From a virus, in the IMG/VR virus record IMGVR_UViG_3300037264_004101, positions 1 to 55,265 of that record: a DNA stretch of 55,265 nucleotides; one strand, given 5' to 3'. The notes beneath the pieces are model-generated. The model made no database searches and was not told the origin of the DNA. It worked only from the letters and a program-made list of their open reading frames with translations. Positions 47,426 through 55,265 of this stretch are shown here, in pieces. How positions within the stretch are numbered: position 1 is the first letter of the stretch; every line of letters begins with the position of its first letter. The position numbers were made by a program, and so were the translations under genes.

Positions 47426-48120
47426 CGACAGCTTCCGTCTCCCGTTCGCCCACGGCTGCCGAGGTGCTGAGATTGGCCATCTCGGGAGCGCTCGAGAACG
47501 TCCACGTGGCGCTGCCGGGACGCATCGAGGAATGGGATCCTGCTCAACAAAAGGCCTCGGTCAAACCTCTCGTTAAGCGCTTGATTGCGGCCGAGGACGG
47601 CGAGGAGATTCTTGAAGAACTGCCGGTTCTGACAGACGTGCCGGTTCTGTTCCCCCGCTCGAGCGAGTTCTTCCTATCCCTCCCGCTTGCGCCGGGGGAC
47701 TTCGTGCTCTTGGTCTTTTGCGAGCGGTCTATCGACGCTTGGACGGCGGGCTCGGGTGATGACACGGACCCGAACGACTTTCGCCGGCATGACCTCTCCG
47801 ATGCCGTAGCGCTCCCAGGCTTCTACCCCTTCGCCAAGGCCCTGGCCGACGTCAGCGCCTCAACAATGGCCCTGGGCAAGACCGGAGGTCCCCAGGTTCA
47901 CGTGGATGGCGCTGCGGTGCACTTGGGTGCGTATCCAGCCACGGATTTCGTGGCTCTAGCAGCCGCAACCGAGGCACGACTGACCGCTCTTGAGGTGGCG
48001 CTGGGAGCAGGAGGTCACACGCACGCAGGCGTTGCGCCAGGACCAGGAGTCACAGGCCCGCCCTTGCCGCCCGTGGTACCAGGGAGCCCCGTGGCTGCCA
48101 CGAAGGCAAAAGCCACCTAG
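47422..48120 (+). CDS. Baseplate spike protein (Gp138-like N-terminus)
   Basis: The 232-residue product starts at ATG 47422 (ATGA overlap). VHVALPGRIEEWDPAQQKASVKPL, LPVLTDVPVLFPRS and LPLAPGDFVLLVFCERSIDAWTAG are typical of the OB-fold part of membrane-puncturing spikes. The C-terminus is Gly/Pro-rich with GGHTHAG. No enzymatic domain was seen. Confidence 0.85.
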   Translation: MTTASVSRSPTAAEVLRLAISGALENVHVALPGRIEEWDPAQQKASVKPLVKRLIAAEDGEEILEELPVLTDVPVLFPRSSEFFLSLPLAPGDFVLLVFCERSIDAWTAGSGDDTDPNDFRRHDLSDAVALPGFYPFAKALADVSASTMALGKTGGPQVHVDGAAVHLGAYPATDFVALAAATEARLTALEVALGAGGHTHAGVAPGPGVTGPPLPPVVPGSPVAATKAKAT

Positions 48121-48153
48121 CCTCACGACAGACGTTGAGGTAGGCTGGCGACC

Positions 48154-48522
48154 GTGGCTGACCTCGCTCTCGACCCCGCGACAGGCGACATCGACCTGAC
48201 GGCGCAGAAGCTGCACCTGGTCGATGGCGACGATGCGATTGTCCAGCACGTGGCCTTGAGACTGCGCATGTTCCGAGGCGAATGGTTCTTGGACTCCACG
48301 GTCGGGATGCCGTACTACGAACGAGTCCTGGTCAAAAACCCTGACTTGGTGGCAGTCCGTAGCGCCTTTCGCCAAGCCATTGCCTCCACCCCCGGTATTG
48401 CGTCCATCGACAAATTCGACTTGGCGCTCGACTCCACAATCCGCAAGCTGACCGTGACATTCACTGCGACGAAGCAAGAAGGCGGAACCTTGGACTTCAC
48501 GCGGGAGTTCGTGATCGCATGA
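48154..48522 (+). CDS. Baseplate wedge protein (gp25/GpW-like)
   Basis: The 122-residue product starts at GTG 48154. It has the gp25-like pattern LTAQKLHLVDGDDAIVQHVALRLRMFRGEWFLDSTVGMPYYERVL. It joins the sheath start to the wedge. Confidence 0.85.
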   Translation: MADLALDPATGDIDLTAQKLHLVDGDDAIVQHVALRLRMFRGEWFLDSTVGMPYYERVLVKNPDLVAVRSAFRQAIASTPGIASIDKFDLALDSTIRKLTVTFTATKQEGGTLDFTREFVIA

Positions 48523-50345
48523 GCAGCTATGGCGTTGTTCCAGAGGGATTCAGAGAGAAGACGCTGGATGTCATCCTCAACGAGCTGAGCGAAGCCGAGC
48601 GCACGGCCTTTGGTGCGAACATCGACACCGATGCCGACAGCGTGCTTGGCCATATCAACGGCCTTCTCGGCGACCAGATAGCACAGCTCTGGGAAGTTGC
48701 TCTGGCGGTCTATCGGTCGCTCTATCCCGACTCGGCTTCTGCCGAGGCGCTGGACAACGTAGCGGCGTTGACCGGCGCCGTTCGCTTGGCGCAGCAGAAG
48801 TCCACGGTGCTCCTCAAGCTCAACACCAATAATGGAACCGTTCTGCCGGCCGGTCGTGTGGTATCCGTAGGGGCCGACGGCACGCAATGGCAGACCTCGG
48901 CGACCCTAACGAACGCCACGGGTGTTCAAGCCACGCTGGAAGTGCCTGCCGAGTCCGTGAGCTTCGGTCCGATCGTCGGCAACGCTTACGCTATCGACAC
49001 CATTCAGACGCCTGTCGCCGGCTGGTCGGCACGTGCTCCCGTCGACAACGAGAACGTCTCTCCCTTTGTGCTGGCCAATGGGCAGACGCTCATTGTCGCC
49101 GCTGACGGCGGTGCGGATCAGACTGTGACGTTCTTGACCGCTGACTTCGCAGCCATCGGCGCCGCCACACACACCGAGGTTGCGGCCAAGCTCAACGCCG
49201 TGCTGACCGGCATCACGACCTTCGCACAGGCTACCGGCAAGCTGCGCGTGTTCTCGAACACCTTCGGTGCGGGCTCTTCGATTCAGATCAAGGGCGGCAC
49301 GTCGAACGCCGCTCTGGGCTTCACGCGCGAGCTGCACAAAGGCTTCAACTGGAATCAGTCGGCCAAGCACCTGAGCAGTAGTTCGGAGAACTACGCTCTG
49401 GCCAATGGTCAGACACTCACGGTGAAGGTGGACGGCGGCGGCACGCAAACCGTCACGTTTCTGACCGCTGACTTCGTAGCTATTGGCGCGGCCAAGGCGC
49501 GCGAGGTCGCGGTCAAGCTGACTGCTGTTCTCACAGGAGCGTTCGCTTACGCCGCAGCCGGCAAGGTGCTCATCGAATCGCTGACAGCAGGCGTCAACAG
49601 CTCCGTTGAAGTCACGGGCGGGACGGCAAACACCGCGCTTGGGTTCTCGCTGAACAAGGCCATAGGCGAAACGCATGACGCCATTGCCGGTCGCAATACC
49701 GAGCTCGACGCTGATTTCCGCGTGCGGCGCGAGGAGCTGCTGCGCCTTGCTGGCGTGGCCACGGTCGAGGCCATTCGCGCGGCCGTGCGAGACCTTCTAG
49801 GCGTGACGCAGGTCATCGTTTTCGAGAACGCCACGGACTCGACGGACGCGGACGGTCTACCTCCGCACTCGTTCGAGGTCGTGGTGTCGGGGGGTGACGA
49901 CACGGAGGTCGCCCAAACGATCTTCGACACCCAGGCAGCCGGCATTGCCACGCATCGCGATCCCGGAGCCAACGGGCGGACCGTGGTTATCACGGACAGC
50001 CAGAACTTCACTCACAGCATCAACTTCACCCGTCCGAGCGATTTGGATATGTGGATCGACGTCGACATTGTGATTGACGCCGAGGTGTTCGGTGGAGGCG
50101 TGACTTCGGCCGGCATAGACCAGGTGAAGGACGCGCTCAAGACCTTGGGAGATTCGCTAAGCATCGGCGATGACGTAATTGTGAATCGCTTCCTTGGCGA
50201 ACCGTTCGACGTGGCGGGCGTGATAGATGTTACGGACATCAAGATCGATGACGTGTTCCCTCCCGTCACCGGCACGAACTTCATCATCGCAGCTCGTCAG
50301 GTGGCACGGTTCTCGACGGCTCGCATCACGGTGAACGTGAGCTGA
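48519..50345 (+). CDS. Baseplate wedge protein J-like, with two inserted repeat domains
   Basis: The 608-residue product starts at ATG 48519 (ATGA overlap). The start (VPEGFREKTLDVILNELSEAERTAFGANID) and the C-terminal wedge part (RREELLRLAGVATVEAIRAAVRDLLGVTQV) are baseplate J features. Between them are two copies of a domain beginning ALANGQTL..VDGG..QTVTFLTADF, 109 residues apart. The repeats are similar in fold pattern to additions on other virion proteins here. Confidence 0.85.
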   Translation: MSSYGVVPEGFREKTLDVILNELSEAERTAFGANIDTDADSVLGHINGLLGDQIAQLWEVALAVYRSLYPDSASAEALDNVAALTGAVRLAQQKSTVLLKLNTNNGTVLPAGRVVSVGADGTQWQTSATLTNATGVQATLEVPAESVSFGPIVGNAYAIDTIQTPVAGWSARAPVDNENVSPFVLANGQTLIVAADGGADQTVTFLTADFAAIGAATHTEVAAKLNAVLTGITTFAQATGKLRVFSNTFGAGSSIQIKGGTSNAALGFTRELHKGFNWNQSAKHLSSSSENYALANGQTLTVKVDGGGTQTVTFLTADFVAIGAAKAREVAVKLTAVLTGAFAYAAAGKVLIESLTAGVNSSVEVTGGTANTALGFSLNKAIGETHDAIAGRNTELDADFRVRREELLRLAGVATVEAIRAAVRDLLGVTQVIVFENATDSTDADGLPPHSFEVVVSGGDDTEVAQTIFDTQAAGIATHRDPGANGRTVVITDSQNFTHSINFTRPSDLDMWIDVDIVIDAEVFGGGVTSAGIDQVKDALKTLGDSLSIGDDVIVNRFLGEPFDVAGVIDVTDIKIDDVFPPVTGTNFIIAARQVARFSTARITVNVS

Positions 50346-50348
50346 GGC

Positions 50349-50900
50349 ATGGCCGTAACCGTCAAAGACCTTCTCGAAGAAGCACGCGGGCGCGTGCTCG
50401 AGCAGCTTCGCGGAAAAATCAGCTTCGACGCGCTTTTGGAAATCTTCACGACACAGGCGACCGAGCTTCAGACCGCCTTGCTGCAAATTCTTGACGACAC
50501 GGTTATTGCCGACTCCGAGGGAGCGCAGCTCGACGGCATCGGCCGGATCGTAGGCGAGTCGCGTTTTGGACGGTCCGATGCCGACTACCGCAACGCGCTG
50601 TTGGCGCGCATCCTGTTGAACAAGTCGCGAGGTACAATCGAGGACATTCTCGGGGTTCTACTAGCCGAGCTTGACGGTGTGTTCACGCTGCAGTTCACGG
50701 AGCACGCACCGGCCGGATATCTGCTCTACGTGGTCGAAGCGATTGATCCTCTGGTGAACGACCCGGTGCGCATCGGCAACGTCATTCAACAAGCTAGAGC
50801 CGCGGGTGTAAAGGGGCACGTTCACTTCCACGTCGCCGGGCCGTTTCAATATGACGCGGGCTTAGGATTCGATGACGGCAAGTACGCCGACGTTTTTTAG
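50349..50900 (+). CDS. Baseplate protein I-like (DUF2612)
   Basis: The 183-residue product starts at ATG 50349. QLDGIGRIVGESRFGRSDADYRNALLARILLNKSRGTIEDIL matches the DUF2612/gpI-like group that follows the J-like gene and links fibres to the wedge. Confidence 0.82.
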   Translation: MAVTVKDLLEEARGRVLEQLRGKISFDALLEIFTTQATELQTALLQILDDTVIADSEGAQLDGIGRIVGESRFGRSDADYRNALLARILLNKSRGTIEDILGVLLAELDGVFTLQFTEHAPAGYLLYVVEAIDPLVNDPVRIGNVIQQARAAGVKGHVHFHVAGPFQYDAGLGFDDGKYADVF

Positions 50901-50908
50901 GAGCTACG

Positions 50909-52813
50909 ATGGCGCTGTTCAGCAAGCCGGTCAAAATTCCTCGGTGGGCGGACACCGGCACCATCACGGAGCCTTCCGAGTCTCAGAAGAATTCAGGCTG
51001 GCTCTTTCAGCAAATTCCTCCCTCCGCGTTCGAGAACTGGAAAGAGAACCTGACCGGCAGCTGGTTCAAGTGGCTGAACGAACGCCTGTTCGATGGACTT
51101 GTCAGTAGCGACTTCACGGTCACGGCCGTTGCAGGAACCACTACGACAGAAGAAGGTGGCGATGTTGTCACGGAGGGGGGCAACGCCTTCAACAACGCAG
51201 GTACCACGGCGAAAGGTGGCGATTGGTTCTCTCGTGGAGGGGAGGGCTTCGGCACGGGAGCGGGAGGGGACTTCTTCGGTCGAGGGGGAAATGCGCAAAA
51301 CGCCAGCGGCGGGGTCGCTACGCTTGCGGCCGGCGACGGAAATTTCAACGGTTCACCGGCTCGTCTGTTGGGAGGCAATGCGCTCACTGCTGGAAACGGC
51401 GGAGCGGTCGATCTGCTCGGAGGCAATGCAGCCGGAACAGACCTTCAAGGCGGCACCGTCCTTCTCGAAGCGGGCAATTCGACGGGCAATCAATCATCGC
51501 GCGTCCTGTTGAGAGCTGCGAAAGGCTTAGCTTCCGGCACGGCAGTTCGGTCTGCTGAAGATTTCTTATCCGCCGACGGATCTTACAACGGCATCATCTT
51601 TTACAAAGGGATAATAACAGGCCCAGGCATCGGGGGAGAGGTGCTGAATATCGAGTCGATCAACGCCAGCGGATCGGCCGCGTATCCGCTGATGAACATC
51701 ATCGCGTCCAGCACCGCGAGCATGGTCGACGGATTCGGCGTCGCTCAAGAATTCTATTTGAAGGACATCAGCGGCGTTTACAATCGCGTAGGCGAGTTTA
51801 TCTACCAGCGCAAGAACGCAGATGACGTAGGCGTGTTCAACTTGTGGAACAACCAAGGCGGCGTCTTAGGCCGAGGCATCTACATCGACGAGGCCAGCCG
51901 CGTAGGAATAGGCCTCCCTGCAGGTGACGGCAATCCCACGCTTGCCGGCGGCTTGGTGGTCAATGGCAACCTCATCCCTCGTGATAGCGTGGGAGGTGCT
52001 CTCGGGGACGCCACTCACCGATGGTTCCGACTCGATCTGACAGCTGCGGCGAACGTTAGCGCTGTCGATGCGGTCGACGCTCAATGGCTGACGCTTCGTA
52101 CGGTCTCCGCTGGCGTCGAAACGAACCTGCTAAGAGTCCACAACGACGGCAGAATCAGTCACATAACGACAGGTTTAGCAAAACGTTACGAGGCGGCGAT
52201 AGACGGTGGCTTCGCGTCGCGCCTTGGAAATCCTTTGGCGCTGGGGAACGTTGGTTATCAGTTCTTCAACGGCGGCGGAGGCCTCCCTGGCGCCGGCATG
52301 TTCTATCGGCTGTCCGGGGCGGGGGATGGTGTTCAGTTCGCCGAGACCGGCTTCGAGCTGCTTTCTGTATGGGCTCCTCAAGGAGCAACCAATGTCACGA
52401 GTGCCGTATCCGCAGGCCGAAGGCACCCCACAGCGCATAACCAGATGGGAGGCTTCACCTGCTTCACGGTTCCCGTGCGTGCCAACGTCAACATCTCGCA
52501 TCGTAACGTGGTGGCAGTGATTTCCGGCAACGATCGAAGCGTGACACCGACGACCGCGCTAGGTCAACTGGGATCTGTAGGTGTGTGGACGGACTTGGGG
52601 GTTCTCGCCGGGGACTTTGGCCACATTGCCGTTTCCGGAGTTGTGGAGGTAGTTGCCGGAGTAGGTTTCACACGAGGGGATTATCTGCAGTGCAGCAACG
52701 TAGCGGGAGCTGTCCAACAGTTGGGAGCTTTCGGGCCGGCTTGCATTGGACTGGCTCTCACTACAGCGGGCATCGGCACTGTTGGCCAGATGCTCATTCG
52801 TTTCGGAGGATAA
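50909..52813 (+). CDS. Tail fibre with Gly-rich N-terminal region
   Basis: The 634-residue product starts at ATG 50909 with AGGAG upstream. Residues 1-55 look like a baseplate-attachment part. Residues 75-200 are a repetitive Gly-rich region with GGN/GGD every 10-15 residues, likely a regular beta structure. The C-terminus is beta-rich. It is a main receptor-binding fibre candidate by position. Confidence 0.75.
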   Translation: MALFSKPVKIPRWADTGTITEPSESQKNSGWLFQQIPPSAFENWKENLTGSWFKWLNERLFDGLVSSDFTVTAVAGTTTTEEGGDVVTEGGNAFNNAGTTAKGGDWFSRGGEGFGTGAGGDFFGRGGNAQNASGGVATLAAGDGNFNGSPARLLGGNALTAGNGGAVDLLGGNAAGTDLQGGTVLLEAGNSTGNQSSRVLLRAAKGLASGTAVRSAEDFLSADGSYNGIIFYKGIITGPGIGGEVLNIESINASGSAAYPLMNIIASSTASMVDGFGVAQEFYLKDISGVYNRVGEFIYQRKNADDVGVFNLWNNQGGVLGRGIYIDEASRVGIGLPAGDGNPTLAGGLVVNGNLIPRDSVGGALGDATHRWFRLDLTAAANVSAVDAVDAQWLTLRTVSAGVETNLLRVHNDGRISHITTGLAKRYEAAIDGGFASRLGNPLALGNVGYQFFNGGGGLPGAGMFYRLSGAGDGVQFAETGFELLSVWAPQGATNVTSAVSAGRRHPTAHNQMGGFTCFTVPVRANVNISHRNVVAVISGNDRSVTPTTALGQLGSVGVWTDLGVLAGDFGHIAVSGVVEVVAGVGFTRGDYLQCSNVAGAVQQLGAFGPACIGLALTTAGIGTVGQMLIRFGG

Positions 52814-52817
52814 GACC

Positions 52818-53174
52818 ATGCCTATTCAGCTCACGACACCGATCGACATGGGGGCTCTGGACTCGAACCCCTATACTCACATCATGATCACCGAGTTCAC
52901 GCTTTCGCCAAGGGCTAAGATGATTTCCGTGGTCACGCATGCGGGCTACATTTCCGGAAGCGCCTTCGTGCCGGGTCTGCAGGTTCAGGGGGTGACGGTC
53001 AAAGGCTTTCGCATCACGGATGATACAAACTCCGACCCACCGCTCATGTACTACAGTGACATGATCGATGTCGCAGTCGGCGCGGTGCCGACCCGCAAAA
53101 TTTACGATGCGGCTGCCGAAGAGCTGTATCAATGGCTCCTCGACTGCGCACACTTCGTTGGCACTTTCGTTTGA
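52818..53174 (+). CDS. Small fibre-associated protein
   Basis: The 118-residue product starts at ATG 52818 with GGAGGA upstream. It is beta-rich (ITEFTLSPRAKMISVVTHAGYISGSAFVPG) and ends in a helix. It is probably a fibre chaperone or baseplate addition. No family was recognised. Confidence 0.6.
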   Translation: MPIQLTTPIDMGALDSNPYTHIMITEFTLSPRAKMISVVTHAGYISGSAFVPGLQVQGVTVKGFRITDDTNSDPPLMYYSDMIDVAVGAVPTRKIYDAAAEELYQWLLDCAHFVGTFV

Positions 53175-53182
53175 GGTCTTTG

Positions 53183-53521
53183 ATGAAAACGCACAAGCAA
53201 GTGGCCGTCGAGGCCATCGAGAAGATCACGGAAACGGCAGGCAAGAGCGCCGACGTGATCGACATGCCACGCCCCTTGCCTACCGTCATCCAGCTCGTGC
53301 GCGAGGAGCTGCTGGAAGCCGAAAACCTTCGGCTCAAGATGGCGCTGCTCGGGCGCGATTTCGAGGAGGGCAAGCGCCAGCTCCGCGACCAGGACAAGGG
53401 CTGGAGGGCCAGGGTTGAGGGGCGGCTCGGCGTCGACCTTCCGAGCTATGACCTGGACCTGAACTCCGGCACGGGCCGGCTGAAAGGAGAATCAGATGGA
53501 TCCGATCAATCCCGGAACTGA
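53183..53521 (+). CDS. Small helical protein, unknown
   Basis: The 112-residue product starts at ATG 53183 and is largely helical (VREELLEAENLRLKMALLGRDFEEGKRQLRDQDKGWRARVEG). It overlaps the following membrane gene by 26 bp. The coil with charged residues resembles proteins placed before holins. The role is unknown. Confidence 0.55.
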   Translation: MKTHKQVAVEAIEKITETAGKSADVIDMPRPLPTVIQLVREELLEAENLRLKMALLGRDFEEGKRQLRDQDKGWRARVEGRLGVDLPSYDLDLNSGTGRLKGESDGSDQSRN

Positions 53522-53954
53522 TATGCTGCTCTCGCTCTACGGCGCCCTCGGCACCGTACTAACAGCGCTTCTGAGCTGGCTCTCGGTGCGCATCGCGGCA
53601 TGGATCAAGACCAAGACTCAGAATGAGCTGGTCGGCGGAACGTTGGGGCGCTTGTCGGACTCCGTGTTCACCGCCGTCAAGCTCGTGAATCAGACGCTCA
53701 AGAAAGAGATCGAGGCCTCCAAGCTGCCGGGCAGTCCAGGCGGCACGGCCATCACTAAGGACGAAGCCACACGGTTGAAATCTGCGGCCATGGCCGTGCT
53801 TCTGGCCGAGTACGGTGGCCTTGCCGGCTTAACGAAGGTCTTGGGCGTCTTGGGGCTCACGAGCGAAGCTGCTGTGACCTCGTGGGTCGGTTCCAAGATC
53901 GAAGCTGCTGTGCATGACGTGAAAGCCGAAAACCCTCAGACGCCCGTGCGTTGA
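53496..53954 (+). CDS. Holin-like membrane protein
   Basis: The 152-residue product starts at ATG 53496. It has one N-terminal membrane span (LLSLYGALGTVLTALLSWLSVRIAAWI), then a helical cytoplasmic-type region. This is a common build of phage superfamily holins with a long tail. Holins time lysis and let the amidase reach the wall. The amidase lies at the other end of the window. Confidence 0.65.
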   Translation: MDPINPGTDMLLSLYGALGTVLTALLSWLSVRIAAWIKTKTQNELVGGTLGRLSDSVFTAVKLVNQTLKKEIEASKLPGSPGGTAITKDEATRLKSAAMAVLLAEYGGLAGLTKVLGVLGLTSEAAVTSWVGSKIEAAVHDVKAENPQTPVR

Positions 53955-54178
53955 CGTTGGCCGTTACTCGCGGGCTCGACCAGGCCGAGAACACCACGAG
54001 CCATCTCAGCTTGGGCTTGTCCGCGTCTCTCTCAGAAGCTACTCTCGCCCTCGACTACTCCCGCCGTTTGAGTAGCGGCTTCTCTGCCTTCGCGCAGGCG
54101 CAAGCCAGCGCTCACCGCGTAGGCGGAAGGTGGGCAAACGATCTGTCCGCAATCGGAGGTCTTCGATGGGCATGGTGA
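53951..54178 (+). CDS. Small beta-rich protein, unknown
   Basis: The 75-residue product starts at TTG 53951 (TTGA overlap with the preceding stop). It is Ser/Leu/Ala-rich with alternating polarity (HLSLGLSASLSEATLALDYSRRL) and ends GGLRWAW, a C-terminal aromatic ending reminiscent of outer-membrane-type beta strands. It may act in lysis. The evidence is weak. Confidence 0.5.
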   Translation: MTLAVTRGLDQAENTTSHLSLGLSASLSEATLALDYSRRLSSGFSAFAQAQASAHRVGGRWANDLSAIGGLRWAW

Positions 54179-54510
54179 CTGCAGCCGTCTTCGTGGCGAC
54201 CTCGGTGGCGGTAGCCCAGGTCGGCGGCTCGCCTACCGGCAACTTATCTTATGACTTGATGGTGCAACTCGTCTCGGCCCTCGGTCCCATGGGCTTCGTC
54301 ATGTGGCTCGTGTGGCGCACCACGAACCACACCATTCCTCGTCTGGCCAAGAACTTCGAGGAGGCGCTCGACCGAGAACGCGCCGACTTCAAGAGCATCA
54401 TTACCGACCAGCGCGAGGACTTCCGCAGGGAGCTTGACCGCGAGCGCGAAATCTACTTTCGGCAGATCGGCATGCTCGAGAAGGCCGTCGAACGTTTCTC
54501 AAGGGAGTGA
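54166..54510 (+). CDS. Membrane protein with coiled coil, possible spanin/holin partner
   Basis: The 114-residue product starts at ATG 54166 with GGAGG upstream. It has a signal-like N-terminus (MVTAAVFVATSVAVAQ), a second hydrophobic span (LGPMGFVMWLVW) and a long charged coil (EEALDRERADFKSIITDQREDFRRELDREREIYF). The build resembles inner-membrane spanins or anti-holins. There is no proof of function. Confidence 0.55.
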   Translation: MGMVTAAVFVATSVAVAQVGGSPTGNLSYDLMVQLVSALGPMGFVMWLVWRTTNHTIPRLAKNFEEALDRERADFKSIITDQREDFRRELDREREIYFRQIGMLEKAVERFSRE

Positions 54511-54514
54511 CTTT

Positions 54515-54715
54515 TTGGACCGCACGACAACAGTTTTTCTCATGCTGGCCGCTGCAGGGGTTCTTGTCTCCTGGGATATCTATGTCGCCTACTTCAACAA
54601 GACGCCGAACGACAAGGACACCATCTCCGGCATCGTCTTCGGCTGGGCGCGCAAGCATCCCGTGGTACCGTTCGCGTTCGGTGTGCTGATGGGTCACTTC
54701 TTCTGGGGGCAGTAG
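54515..54715 (+). CDS. Small holin-like membrane protein
   Basis: The 66-residue product starts at TTG 54515 with AAGGGAG upstream. It has two hydrophobic segments (TVFLMLAAAGVLVSWDIYVAYF and HPVVPFAFGVLMGHFFW) separated by a short charged loop, typical of two-span small holins. It lies beside two other membrane genes, which makes this a lysis cassette. Confidence 0.6.
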   Translation: MDRTTTVFLMLAAAGVLVSWDIYVAYFNKTPNDKDTISGIVFGWARKHPVVPFAFGVLMGHFFWGQ

Positions 54716-54716
54716 C

Positions 54717-55031
54717 ATGCATCTCGAAAAGCTCGAGCGCCTCGGTGTGCTCTACATGCAGGGTGACAGGCTGCCTAAGATTCAAGGAGCCATCGAAGAC
54801 GTGGATCTGACAGGACACACAGTCATGCTTCACCTGCTGCGCCCGACGACGGTGCTTGTGAAGAACGCCACGCTGACAGATGCCGTAAACGGCCTGTTCG
54901 AGTTCGCTTGGGCGACCGGGGACCTCGTGGCGGGCGTCGGCCAAGAGGCATCCCTTCGGTTACAGAATCCCTCAGGTCTAGTTCAGACCCTAGGGCGGTT
55001 TCTGATTGACGTGCTGGAACTGCCGGTATGA
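54717..55031 (+). CDS. BppU-like N-terminal domain protein
   Basis: The 104-residue product starts at ATG 54717. YMQGDRLPKIQGAIEDVDLTGHTVMLHLLRPTTVLVKNATLTDAVNGLFEFAWATGDLVAG is the pattern of the small BppU-like baseplate/fibre N-terminal domain, which binds fibres to the baseplate. It ends before the expected fibre part, so it stands alone. Confidence 0.75.
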   Translation: MHLEKLERLGVLYMQGDRLPKIQGAIEDVDLTGHTVMLHLLRPTTVLVKNATLTDAVNGLFEFAWATGDLVAGVGQEASLRLQNPSGLVQTLGRFLIDVLELPV

Positions 55032-55213
55032 AAGTGACACTGACACTGGAATCAGGGTCTCCCAGCATGGGAGCACGGAGACTGGTCTTCCTCGTGCCGC
55101 AGCCTCGCATCGACGTTTTGCCAGAAGCAGCCTCCACGCTTCGATTCACCGACGGCGACACACGAGTGTCCTTGGCTGTCAGGATTCGACCACGGAGCAT
55201 CGACTATGCCTAA
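55028..55213 (+). CDS. Small hypothetical protein
   Basis: The 61-residue product starts at ATG 55028 (ATGA overlap) and is beta-rich, ending VSLAVRIRPRSIDYA. It has no recognised domain. It bridges two genes with BppU-like beginnings. Confidence 0.55.
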   Translation: MKVTLTLESGSPSMGARRLVFLVPQPRIDVLPEAASTLRFTDGDTRVSLAVRIRPRSIDYA

Positions 55214-55265
55214 GCTGCCGCGCATCTATTACGTGGAGGACGACAGGCTTCCTGATCTGGCTGTC
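55206..55265 (+). CDS. Second BppU-like gene (3' partial)
   Basis: The frame starts at ATG 55206, overlaps the previous gene and is cut by the window edge after 20 residues. IYYVEDDRLPDLAV resembles LYMQGDRLPKIQG of the 54717 gene, so it is probably a paralogue. Confidence 0.55.
   Translation, partial: MPKLPRIYYVEDDRLPDLAV

Noticed and set aside
1-55265. tRNA genes, integrase or lysogeny repressor
   Set aside because: No cloverleaf-type segment in the non-coding gaps and no recombinase or CI-like motif was seen by eye. A tRNA scan could still find something missed.

Overview
The window is a 55 kb stretch of a contractile-tailed (myovirus-type) double-stranded DNA bacteriophage genome. The evidence is a complete head and tail module in the usual order: terminase, Mu-like portal and minor head protein, protease, decoration and capsid proteins, sheath, tube, tape measure and baseplate. 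It also has a virus-type replication set, coding density of about 95 per cent, many ATGA, GTGA or TGATG stop/start overlaps, and no rRNA, tRNA or housekeeping genes. The first and last genes are cut by the window edges. Both ends carry tail-fibre genes, so the window may be most of a circular or permuted genome. No integrase or lysogeny repressor was recognised, which suggests a lytic life style. The host cannot be named from sequence alone.

Layout: (1) 1-5130, rightward: a coiled-coil tail protein with 225-nt repeats, two further structural or tail-spike-like genes, a small gene and an amidase endolysin. (2) 5083-10588, leftward: small accessory genes. Its right part is a four-gene operon in which all three intergenic junctions (8697-8769, 9879-9953, 10246-10316) hold a type II hammerhead ribozyme directly after the upstream stop codon. 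(3) 10589-10901: a promoter and 66-bp repeat region. (4) 10902-24782, leftward: the replication and recombination operon. It encodes a RuvC-like resolvase, MazG, an intein-split family A DNA polymerase with exonuclease, a likely SSB, an SF2 helicase, a PD-(D/E)XK Fe-S nuclease, an Acb2-like anti-CBASS protein and a primase-helicase. (5) 24783-25448: the divergent control region. (6) 25449-29361, rightward: a DNA-modification operon of a ParB-like protein, DpdA-like transglycosylase, QueC, QueD, QueE and FolE, which together predict 7-deazaguanine in the phage DNA. (7) 29371-55265, rightward: packaging, head, tail, baseplate, fibre and lysis genes, including a programmed -1 frameshift in the tail assembly chaperone.

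How it works together: early leftward transcription makes the replisome. FolE, QueD, QueE and QueC turn GTP into preQ0, which DpdA places in DNA, probably against host restriction. The Acb2-like protein would soak up cyclic nucleotide alarm signals. The hammerheads should cut one long transcript into four single-gene mRNAs with structured ends. The most novel signals are the ribozyme operon, a 49-bp element shared in frame by MazG and the polymerase whose only two differences compensate in a hairpin, and a prohead-protease protein that carries His repeats and a uracil-DNA-glycosylase-like domain.
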